DNA of 7,136 bases, from contig JAGQIY010000338.1 of NCBI GenBank assembly GCA_020430865.1, positions 1 through 7,136 of the forward strand, given 5' to 3'. Below the pieces are notes generated by a model. The model ran no database searches. It was not told the origin of the DNA and was given only the letters and a program-made list of their open reading frames with translations. Of the stretch, positions 1 through 6,219 are shown piece after piece; position 1 is the stretch's first letter; each line of letters begins with the position of its first letter. The stretch is from Myxococcales bacterium. GTDB lineage: Bacteria > Myxococcota > Polyangia > Polyangiales > Polyangiaceae. The translations under genes were made by a program, and so were the position numbers.

Positions 1-528
1 CGGCGTGAATGTATACGCCTACGAGAAGAGTCCGCCGAAGAGCTGCTTACCGCGTCCGGCGATGTCCTTGAGATCGATGTCGCCGTCGCCATCGGCGTCG
101 AGCAACTCAGAGATCAAGTGCAGAAGTTCTTGCGTGGCACCGGGATCGCGCCGTCCGAGTTCGAGGAACGCGGATGGGTGCATGAGGAGAAGAAGGTCTA
201 CTACCTCAAGCCGTTCCCCGAGGTCGCCCAGGCCTGGCACAAGAAGCACCGCGTCGGCATGGTCCACGACTACGACCAGGCCGCATTCCTGATCGGCGCC
301 TGCTACGACGGCAGCGGCATCAAGGCCGACGACACGCTGAACAACCGCAACTTCAAGCCGCACCCCGCTCTGGGCTCGCTCGTGGAGTGGTTCGCCACCC
401 GGTCGAACGACCCGCAGGTGCGGACGGCAGCAGCGAGGGCCCAACGGCTCTACTCGGCGTGGCAGGCCAGCCACGCACCGCAGGCGCAGCAGCTCTCGCT
501 CTTCGCTGACCAGGGGGCTGGCGCATGA
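1..528 (+). CDS. C-terminal fragment, probable site-specific DNA methyltransferase (5' end outside window)
   Basis: The frame is open from the first base to the TGA at 526-528, giving 175 visible residues; a GTG at 118 is internal, so the gene begins left of the window. No catalytic methylase motif is visible because only the tail is present. The assignment rests on resemblance, from memory, to tails of Mod-like or DUF1156-like methylases: a segment RGWVHEEKKVYYLKPF, then a helix with HDYDQAAFLIGACYDGSGI, then FKPHPALGSLVEWF. It also rests on its place just before a small gene and an SNF2 helicase. The extreme C-terminus carries QLSLF (490-504), matching the bacterial sliding-clamp-binding pentapeptide. 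The stop overlaps the next start as ATGA, implying translational coupling. It could instead be the tail of another large component of the same cassette, such as a DUF499 ATPase. I am confident that it is coding and only moderately confident of the function. Confidence 0.6.
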   Translation, partial: RRECIRLREESAEELLTASGDVLEIDVAVAIGVEQLRDQVQKFLRGTGIAPSEFEERGWVHEEKKVYYLKPFPEVAQAWHKKHRVGMVHDYDQAAFLIGACYDGSGIKADDTLNNRNFKPHPALGSLVEWFATRSNDPQVRTAAARAQRLYSAWQASHAPQAQQLSLFADQGAGA

Positions 529-1031
529 AGCTGATGCGCAACACGGCGTGGACCCGGCGTGGCTGCTCGCTCCTGTGGTGTCCGTCCACCCTGGTCACGT
601 TCGCCGAGCCCTCCGAGGTCGCCTCCATCCGCGGCTTCTTCGCATTCGCCAGATCATGGCCTGACGACCTGCCGTCAAACGACGGCCGCGCGTTGGTCGT
701 GGCCGGGCTCGAGGGCTGCCTCGACGCCCTATCGCCCGAGGACGCGGAGACCTGGGTTGAGCGGGATCTGAAGCCGCGGATCTTCGCATTCCAAGACGAG
801 TACCAGGGTGACGCCGCGCTCGTGTTCTGGCTGCCGTCCGGCCGGAGCCGTGTGCGCTATGCCCTCGCAACCGGTGACTACTCCTGGTCCGGTCGTGGTG
901 GTGCGCAGCTCCCCCTCGGCCGCCTCATCTGGGCGGGCGCAGAGAGCGACGCGGAGCGGATCTTGACCGGCCCATCGACCGACCCCGACGGCGATGCCTG
1001 GGTGGGCATGTACCATCCGAGGATTTCGTGA
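525..1031 (+). CDS. Hypothetical protein, 168 aa, middle gene of the methylase/helicase cassette
   Basis: I do not recognise a named family. The ATG at 525 overlaps the preceding stop (ATGA) and has a purine run AGGGGG (512-517) 7 nt upstream; the TGA at 1029-1031 overlaps the helicase start. The protein appears soluble, with no signal peptide or membrane segment. After about 25 residues it has a mixed alpha/beta-looking region with an acidic middle (PEDAETWVERDLKPRI), then a strand-like ALVFWLPSGRSRV. The C-terminus is rich in G, W and Y: LPLGRLIWAGAESDAERI followed by DGDAWVGMYHPRIS, which reads like a conserved terminal motif. No nuclease, ATPase or HTH motif is evident. Its fixed position between a probable methylase and an SNF2 helicase suggests an accessory or specificity subunit of a defence complex; that is inference. 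An unrecognised small DUF such as DUF3780 is possible. Confidence 0.8.
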   Translation: MKLMRNTAWTRRGCSLLWCPSTLVTFAEPSEVASIRGFFAFARSWPDDLPSNDGRALVVAGLEGCLDALSPEDAETWVERDLKPRIFAFQDEYQGDAALVFWLPSGRSRVRYALATGDYSWSGRGGAQLPLGRLIWAGAESDAERILTGPSTDPDGDAWVGMYHPRIS

Positions 1032-3805
1032 TGGCTGAAGCGTTCGCCCCCACGCCAGGCCAGCGAGTCCAACATCCCGAGTTCGGCGAGGGGGTGGTCG
1101 TTGCCGCCGAGCGCAATGGGTTCGTCCGCGCGTTCTTCGGCCTCGGCGAGCGCCAGGTTCCGGTTGGCGCCCTTCGCCCTGCGCTCTCTCGGACCGAGCG
1201 TGTTCTCGGAGGCGTCCAGGGTTCGTCAGAGCGGATCCGGACAGCCTGGCTCGCACTCGAGGCGCGCACGCTGCCGTTGATGGAGAGCGCGGCTGCGCTC
1301 ACCTCAGCGCGCATCGACTTGTTGCCGCACCAGGTGGTCGTGACCCACCGGATCGCGACCGCCTCTCCACGGCGTTACCTCGTGGCCGACGAGGTCGGCC
1401 TCGGCAAGACGATCGAGACGGCGTTGGTCCTGCGTGAGCTGGCTGGGCGGGGCGAGCTGCGGCGTGCCTTGATGGTGGTGCCGGCAGGGCTGGTCAACAA
1501 CTGGCACAGGGAGCTCAACGAGGTCTTCAACCTGGACTTCGAGGTCTTCGGCAGCGAGGGCGACGTCACCGACCGGAAGACCAACGCCTTCGTCAAGCAC
1601 CACCGGTTGATCGCCAGCATCGACACGCTCAAGCGCCCGCGCCGGGTCAAGAAGCTCCTCGACGCGCCCATGTGGGATCTGGTCGTGTTCGACGAGGCCC
1701 ACCATCTGACCGCGTACCGCAATGGCAACAAGGTCACCAAGACCGAGAACTACAAGTTGGCCGAGGCGCTGCGCAGTCACGCGCGCGACTTGCTCTTGCT
1801 GTCGGCGACGCCGCACCAGGGCGACCACTATCGTTTCTGGATGCTCGTTCAACTGCTGGACCCGACGATGTTCAAAGGCCCCGAGGACATGGTCGAGAAC
1901 CGGCACCGCCTGAACACGCTCGTCTTCCGCCGCACCAAGGCGGACGCCTGCAAGCCCGATGGCTCCCCGCTCTTCGCTCGCCGGTGGGTACACACCGAGA
2001 GCTTCACGATGAACGACGACGAGCGCGCGTTCTACGCTGAGCTCCGCGCGTACCTCGAGGACGGCTTCGCGCTGGCGAAGCGTCAGGGAAATCAAGGTCG
2101 TGCTCTCGGCTTCGTCATGGCGATCTTCCAGAAGATCGCTGCGTCCAGTTTCGCCGCCGTCCGACGCACGCTGCGTCGTCGGATGCTGATGCTCACCATC
2201 CATGAGGCCATCATCAAGGACGAAGTGCTCGACATCGAGGCGCGAGAAGCTCTCTACGACGAAGCGCGGACCATCATCAGGGCAGAGATGGAACTGCCGA
2301 GTGACGCTGTGGGCCGCGGAGAGGCCGACCGGATGTTGGCCGACATCAAGGTCAGGCTGCTACGCAAGCTCCGCGAGGACGACCTCGCTCTCGCGTCCGA
2401 TGCTGGCGCTGGCGAGGAGGCGGCTGCTGGCGGCGAGGAACTGGCAGTGGCGGTCGTAAGCCTCGCGCTGCCCGAAGAGCGACTGCGCATCGCAGATCTC
2501 CTGAAGCGGTTCCCGACGCGTCGCGAGACCAAGGTGGAGAAGCTGGTCCGAGGCCTTGGCGCTCTGTGGCGAGAGAACCCCGCCGAGAAGATCGTCATCT
2601 TCGCGACGTACCTCGGGACCGTGGACCTGATCGGGCGGGAGATCGAGGCCGCATACCCCGGCCAGGGGGTCGTCGTCCTGCGTGGTGGCGACCATGGCGC
2701 CAAGCTGGCCGCAGAGCGGCGTTTCCGCCAGAAGGATGGTCCCCGTGTCCTCGTCTGCACGGCGGCCGGACGTGAGGGCATCAACCTGCAGTTCGCACGG
2801 GTGCTGTTCAACTTCGACTTGCCTTGGAACCCGATGGACGTCGAGCAACGCATCGGGCGCATCCATCGCTACGGACAGCAGGACACCGCGCAGATCTACA
2901 ACCTCGTGCTTTCGGACACGATCGAGGGACGCATCTTCCTGCTCCTCGACGAGAAGCTGAAGGAGATCGCGAAGACCCTCGGCAAGCTCGACGAGCACGG
3001 CAACGTCGCCGAGGACCTGCGCGCGCAGATCCTGGGGCAGCTCTCGGAGCGCATCCGCTACGACCAGCTCTACCAGGCGGCCCTCTCCGACCCCGAGCTG
3101 AAGCGAACCAAGGTTGAACTCGAGGTTGCCCTCGACCACGCCAAGGAGGCCAGGAGCGTTGTCTGGCAGCTCTTCCAGGACCTCGACGGCTTCAACCTGG
3201 ACGACTACAGGCCGTTCTCTGACGTCAGCGCCGGACTGGACCGACTGACACGCTTCCTCCGGGCCGACTTGGAGAGTCGCCACCATCGCCTCCTCAGGGT
3301 CGACGAGAGCACCTTCGAGGCTCGTGACGCCGGTGACAACGTGATCGCCCGCTTCACCACGGATCGTGACGTTGCTCGGCTGCGAGACGATGTCGATCTT
3401 CTCGGCCTCGACCACCCGATGATGCAAGCTGCTCTGCAGCGACACGGCGGCATCGCACCTGACGAGCTCGGCGCAGCCGTCGGCGGCAATGGCGAGGCCT
3501 CCGGCGTAGTGACCTGGTGGCTTGTCGAAGCGCAAGGAGGGGGTCGCGAGCGAACGGCGCGCGTCGTCCGCTTGGCCGTGGATCCGAGCGGGGCTCGACT
3601 CCCTCAACTCGAACGGCGCGCTGACGATCTCTTCGGTCGCGGCGCGGCTGCTCCCGTGCTGGCGAGCGGCGAGCGTGCAGCCCTGCTCCGCGAGATCATC
3701 GAGCCGATGCTCCAGCGCGAGCTGAAGCACACCGGCGCCGTGCCCGACAGCGGCGGCTTCCACGCCGAGCTGGTCGGCTGGGTCGAGGTCGGAGGGCCCG
3801 CATGA
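1031..3805 (+). CDS. SNF2/RapA-type superfamily 2 helicase (DEAH ATPase), defence-cassette type
   Basis: This 924-aa ATP-dependent DNA translocase shows ordered SF2/SNF2 motifs: LLPHQ near residue 97, Walker A DEVGLGKT near 120-127, Walker B DEAHH near 221, SATPHQG near 258, motif V GREGINLQ near 580, and motif VI QRIGRIHRYGQ near 606-616 with its arginines intact. A helical insert of about 180 residues separates the two RecA lobes. Before the motor, residues 10-50 (GQRVQHPEFGEG...) look like a small beta-barrel of the Tudor/CarD kind. After it lie about 300 residues of mostly helical extension of unknown role. The ATG at 1031 overlaps the previous stop as TGATG and lies 7 nt after GAGGA (1019-1023). 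A GTG at 1028 would give a 4-nt overlap but a spacing of only 4 nt. Similar helicases drive DISARM (DrmD) and DUF1156-linked defence systems, so a role in sensing or remodelling phage DNA is inferred. The stop overlaps an ATG at 3802. Confidence 0.93.
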   Translation: MAEAFAPTPGQRVQHPEFGEGVVVAAERNGFVRAFFGLGERQVPVGALRPALSRTERVLGGVQGSSERIRTAWLALEARTLPLMESAAALTSARIDLLPHQVVVTHRIATASPRRYLVADEVGLGKTIETALVLRELAGRGELRRALMVVPAGLVNNWHRELNEVFNLDFEVFGSEGDVTDRKTNAFVKHHRLIASIDTLKRPRRVKKLLDAPMWDLVVFDEAHHLTAYRNGNKVTKTENYKLAEALRSHARDLLLLSATPHQGDHYRFWMLVQLLDPTMFKGPEDMVENRHRLNTLVFRRTKADACKPDGSPLFARRWVHTESFTMNDDERAFYAELRAYLEDGFALAKRQGNQGRALGFVMAIFQKIAASSFAAVRRTLRRRMLMLTIHEAIIKDEVLDIEAREALYDEARTIIRAEMELPSDAVGRGEADRMLADIKVRLLRKLREDDLALASDAGAGEEAAAGGEELAVAVVSLALPEERLRIADLLKRFPTRRETKVEKLVRGLGALWRENPAEKIVIFATYLGTVDLIGREIEAAYPGQGVVVLRGGDHGAKLAAERRFRQKDGPRVLVCTAAGREGINLQFARVLFNFDLPWNPMDVEQRIGRIHRYGQQDTAQIYNLVLSDTIEGRIFLLLDEKLKEIAKTLGKLDEHGNVAEDLRAQILGQLSERIRYDQLYQAALSDPELKRTKVELEVALDHAKEARSVVWQLFQDLDGFNLDDYRPFSDVSAGLDRLTRFLRADLESRHHRLLRVDESTFEARDAGDNVIARFTTDRDVARLRDDVDLLGLDHPMMQAALQRHGGIAPDELGAAVGGNGEASGVVTWWLVEAQGGGRERTARVVRLAVDPSGARLPQLERRADDLFGRGAAAPVLASGERAALLREIIEPMLQRELKHTGAVPDSGGFHAELVGWVEVGGPA

Positions 3806-3966
3806 CGGTCACGGCCAGCTCGCGGTCGTTGGCGCCTATGCCGATGTCCCCTTGTTTCGGTGCATCGGCTTTGCCCTTTCGTGCGCTGAGCGGTCGCGGT
3901 CCTGGACTTGACGCGGGTCCGGATGCGTCAGCGGCACATCGTACGGCGCTGTGGAGGCGAACGTGA
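3802..3966 (+). CDS. Doubtful 54-aa ORF bridging helicase and sce7726 genes
   Basis: This ORF runs from an ATG that overlaps the helicase stop (ATGA, 3802-3805) to a TGA that overlaps the GTG start of the next gene (GTGA, 3963-3966), so its ends look like those of a coupled operon gene. Against it, the product is low in complexity and rich in A, G, R, S and P with no recognisable motif. About 20 of its 54 codons end in A or T, clearly weaker G/C third-position bias than the neighbouring genes. It may be an untranslated spacer, a remnant of a lost gene, or a short relay ORF that lets ribosomes pass from the helicase to the nuclease gene. Low confidence that the peptide has a function. Confidence 0.22.
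   Translation: MTVTASSRSLAPMPMSPCFGASALPFRALSGRGPGLDAGPDASAAHRTALWRRT
3806..3962. other. Spacer between helicase and sce7726 genes
   Basis: These 157 bases are the largest gap between confident genes. A TTGACG at 3908-3913 resembles a -35 box, but no convincing -10 hexamer lies 16-19 nt downstream. No strong hairpin followed by a T run was seen. It is the only place in the window where a separate promoter for the sce7726 gene could sit; without one, that gene would be read through from the helicase cassette. Confidence 0.5.
3953..3957 (+). promoter_or_regulatory. Ribosome binding site GGAGG fixing the sce7726 start
   Basis: A perfect GGAGG lies 5 nt before the GTG at 3963. It would lie inside the coding sequence if the upstream in-frame GTG at 3951 were used, so it decides the start in favour of 3963. 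Confidence 0.75.
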
Positions 3967-4565
3967 GCACCAGGGAGATTGTCCTGCGGGACGCTGACAT
4001 CCGACCGGCACTCCGCTCGAGCCTGCTTGGCAAGCACGCTGACGAAGCCGACACGGTCATTGTCGAGGAACTGGGCGTCTGCCGTGGACGCGTCCGGGTT
4101 GACCTGGCGGTCGTGAACGGCACGCTCCACGGGTACGAGATCAAGTCGGACCGAGACAGCCTGCGGCGCCTCGAAGGTCAGGTGGACATCTACAGCAAGG
4201 TGCTGGACCGAGCGACGCTCATAGCTTCAGCCCGCCATCTCGACGAGGCAACGGAGTTGCTTCCGTCCTGGTGGGGAGTCCAGCGTGTCGAGCTTGGCGC
4301 GCGTGGGATGCCGAGGTTCAGGGTGGTGCGCCGAGAACGAAAGAACCCGTCGCGGGATGCGCGTGCGCTCGTGGAGCTGCTGTGGCTCGATGATGCCCTT
4401 GCGCTTCTGGAGGAACACGGCGCCGCACGGGGCGTTCGGGGGAAGCCACGATGGGCGGTCTGGGATCGTGTCTGCGAAGTCCTCGACATCGACGTGATTG
4501 CGGGCGCCGTGCGGGCGACCCTCAAGGCCACTGCAAAGCGGCGAGGGACTCCACGGTCTGGGTAA
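3963..4565 (+). CDS. sce7726 family protein (PD-(D/E)XK nuclease-like)
   Basis: This 200-aa soluble protein matches, from memory, the sce7726 family named after a Sorangium cellulosum gene. Residues 40-80 carry the core: GRVRVDLAVVNG (D47), then LHGYEIKSDRDSL (E59, K61), then Q73-x3-Y77. The D...ExK pattern followed by QxxxY is the active-site layout of PD-(D/E)XK nucleases of the RecB/MmcB kind; E35 or E36 may be an additional acidic ligand. A WWG at about 103-105 and a helical C-terminus rich in Leu and Arg complete it. DNA cleavage is therefore likely but inferred. The GTG start is set by GGAGG 5 nt upstream. The 3' end overlaps the convergent beta-family gene by 44 nt. Family members are known next to sce7725 genes; here the beta-family gene occupies a comparable place but on the opposite strand. 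Confidence 0.88.
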   Translation: MSTREIVLRDADIRPALRSSLLGKHADEADTVIVEELGVCRGRVRVDLAVVNGTLHGYEIKSDRDSLRRLEGQVDIYSKVLDRATLIASARHLDEATELLPSWWGVQRVELGARGMPRFRVVRRERKNPSRDARALVELLWLDDALALLEEHGAARGVRGKPRWAVWDRVCEVLDIDVIAGAVRATLKATAKRRGTPRSG

Positions 4566-5610
4566 TATGGTGAATGGTCCCCAGCTCTCGCCACTTGAGC
4601 AGCGAACCGAAGCCAGTCACGCAGGCTGCAGCCGTGTGCACGCCAGCACATCCTGCACAGTGATCAGCCGCCACGGTGGTGTTGGCGGACCCAAGCAGCT
4701 TGGCCGAGAGGGCCTGGAACTGCTTCCCACCTTTCAGCTTCATGCTCTCGCCCTTGACGAGCAGCCAGGAATCGCCGTCGGTGAACCTGATCGCCGCCGA
4801 CGCTGACATCTTGCGCGGGTCGAAGCCCTCCACGCCGTCCCGGTGCTGAATTGCGCAGTCGCTGAAAGTCGGAAGGCGGGTGAGCGCTGCTCGATTCGCG
4901 TGAAGTGCATCTCTCCAATAGAGCCACTCGAGCCGATTCACGGTTGCCTGGGCATTTGCATTGACTGCTCCCATGCTCGATGGAAACGCACAGCCCGTCA
5001 GTGTGAGCGTGCGCCACGCACTGGGCATCGGAACGGCGGCGAGGAACCCCGCAGCGAGGGCCTGCACGCCAACATCGATCATCTGGTCCACCGCTCCGAG
5101 GTCGACGAGTAGATCGACTTCACTGGGTTTGATGGAGTGGTCTTGGAGGAACTTGGGAAGGCGCGTCGGTATCAGGCCGCTCTCGAACTCGTCGACAGAG
5201 AGACGCAGCGCGACACCGTGAGCCCGATGGCTGAGCGCCGCAGCGACGTCTGAGGTCCGGAGCAGGGACGTGACCGGAACAAAGGGCACTCCGATCGCAT
5301 GAGCCCGAGCGAACGCGGCAGCCGCCGCCGCGTGCCCGTCACTGGCGATCTCTCGACAGTCGAGCAGGTACCTCTGGAAGCCCTCCACCGCGGTACCAAA
5401 ACCCTTGAATGAGGTCTTGAGGTGGTCGTCGACAGAAGGCAGCACATCGGGGTCACCCTTCTTCTTGGCCGGCTTTGGCTTTCGCTCGACGATTTCGACC
5501 AGCGGAGTCACATGTGCGGCGATTGCCGGATCGAGCCGCCTCAATGCCGACTTTTCAGCGGGCTTCACCTTGAGAACGGGCACGTAGTGGCCCGGGCCGA
5601 AAGTCAGCAT
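4522..5610 (-). CDS. Beta family protein (T4 beta protein-like)
   Basis: This 362-aa protein fits the beta-protein family (Pfam Beta_protein), whose biochemical role is not established. Visible family features are the N-terminal YVPVLKVKPAEKSALRRL followed by ITPLIEI-like VTPLVEIVE (residues 9-42). The middle has alternating strands such as LLVDLGAVD (167-175), suggestive of a TIM-barrel-like fold. The C-terminal part contains WLLVKG, KQFQALSAKLL and the terminal WRELGTIHHI (340-349). An Ala/Cys-rich stretch, residues 316-331, holds H317, C318, C321, H325 and C330. There is no signal peptide or membrane segment. The ATG at 5610 follows AGGAG by 6 nt, and the gene starts 9 nt after the PIN-like gene, so they are co-transcribed. 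Its 3' end overlaps the sce7726 gene on the other strand by 44 nt. Confidence 0.85.
   Translation of the reverse strand: MLTFGPGHYVPVLKVKPAEKSALRRLDPAIAAHVTPLVEIVERKPKPAKKKGDPDVLPSVDDHLKTSFKGFGTAVEGFQRYLLDCREIASDGHAAAAAAFARAHAIGVPFVPVTSLLRTSDVAAALSHRAHGVALRLSVDEFESGLIPTRLPKFLQDHSIKPSEVDLLVDLGAVDQMIDVGVQALAAGFLAAVPMPSAWRTLTLTGCAFPSSMGAVNANAQATVNRLEWLYWRDALHANRAALTRLPTFSDCAIQHRDGVEGFDPRKMSASAAIRFTDGDSWLLVKGESMKLKGGKQFQALSAKLLGSANTTVAADHCAGCAGVHTAAACVTGFGSLLKWRELGTIHHITQTVESLAALQWP
4540..4592. terminator. Possible hairpin across the convergent gene ends
   Basis: An 8-bp stem (GGCGAGGG at 4540-4547 with CTCTCGCC at 4585-4592, one G-U pair on the plus-strand RNA) encloses a 5-bp stem (CTGGG at 4558-4562 with CCCAG at 4580-4584). 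A 10-nt bulge separates them on the left arm, and the 17-nt loop begins with the sce7726 stop codon. No T run follows on either side. It might slow or end convergent transcription, but a chance hairpin in GC-rich DNA is equally possible. Confidence 0.22.
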
Positions 5611-5616
5611 GAGAGG

Positions 5617-5621
5617 CTCCT
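5617..5621 (-). promoter_or_regulatory. Ribosome binding site of the beta-family gene
   Basis: AGGAG on the minus strand lies 6 nt before the ATG at 5610. It overlaps the TAG stop of the PIN-like gene (5620-5622), so ribosomes finishing that gene can restart on the next one. Confidence 0.7.
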
Positions 5622-6219
5622 ATTCACGCGGCTTCCAGAGTACGAGAGGATGGGCCTCCGTTTGGAGGGCTCCGAGGTACGATCGAAGCGCCGCCGCTGG
5701 ATCTGCATTGCCCACAGAGAAGCAGACCCGAACCGCTTGGTCCGCGACGGCGAGCGGAGCTACACGTTGCCGTATGGCATCCAGTCCGAGGTGGTCGCAG
5801 AGGGCAAGGAGAATCGCCTCCAGCACGACAACGCGCCCGGCCAGTGCGTCAGCAAACCCGTCGACACCCTTGAGGGCACGCAGAGCACGCTTGTCGCCCG
5901 ACAGGACGATCAGGCCAGCCTCTGCGGCCGCCGCGAATATCTGAGCCTCGCCGGGATCGATGGCCTCGATCGGCGCCAACTTGTCGAGCCAGGTGACGTT
6001 GGGCTGATGCATGACAGGCACCGCGTCCGCGACGGGGATCATGGCGTCACAGACGTCGGCACCGAAGAGCCTTCGCAGCCGACCGCGGCGCAGCATGTGC
6101 GGCAGGGCGGGCAGCCTCCCGCACTCGTGCAGGCCCGCCGCGAGCAGCCCAACTGCCTCATCGAGCAAACCCGCCATCTGCAGCTTGCAGAAGGCGTCCG
6201 TGTCAACCAGCAGCTTCAT
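5620..6219 (-). CDS. PIN-like domain protein, putative ribonuclease toxin-like partner of ImmA peptidase
   Basis: This is a 199-aa soluble protein with PIN-fold signatures. The first strand is MKLLVDTDAF with acidic D6 and D8, a later acidic residue occurs in DPGEAQIF (E91), and GLIVLSGDKRAL carries D109. PIN domains use such a cluster to bind metal and cut RNA. The usual glutamate near residue 40 is not obvious (the local sequence is ALPHML), so activity is uncertain. The C-terminal 75 residues are a helical extension beyond the core. I chose the ATG at 6219 over one at 6288 because it begins right at the first PIN strand and has GGAG (6224-6227) 4 nt upstream; the longer version adds 23 Arg/Ala-rich residues that look like read-out of the overlapping gene. 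It overlaps the ImmA gene by 17 nt, indicating a coupled two-gene module. Toxin action is inferred. Confidence 0.8.
   Translation of the reverse strand: MKLLVDTDAFCKLQMAGLLDEAVGLLAAGLHECGRLPALPHMLRRGRLRRLFGADVCDAMIPVADAVPVMHQPNVTWLDKLAPIEAIDPGEAQIFAAAAEAGLIVLSGDKRALRALKGVDGFADALAGRVVVLEAILLALCDHLGLDAIRQRVAPLAVADQAVRVCFSVGNADPAAALRSYLGALQTEAHPLVLWKPRE

Noticed and set aside
19..474. 151-aa minus-strand ORF at the left edge
   Set aside because: Antisense to the first gene, whose frame is open across the edge and coupled to the next gene by ATGA.
1304..2203. 299-aa minus-strand ORF inside the helicase gene
   Set aside because: Shadow frame with no recognisable motif and no ribosome binding site context.
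2360..3763. Long 467-aa minus-strand ORF antisense to the helicase
   Set aside because: It mirrors a gene with intact helicase motifs; its product has no domain pattern. Long antisense frames are expected in GC-rich coding DNA.
3908..3913. TTGACG as a -35 promoter box before the sce7726 gene
   Set aside because: No acceptable -10 hexamer at 16-19 nt downstream; one hexamer alone is not evidence of a promoter.
3951..3962. Upstream GTG start for the sce7726 gene
   Set aside because: The strong GGAGG lies within these 12 bases, 5 nt before the GTG at 3963, so the later start is favoured.
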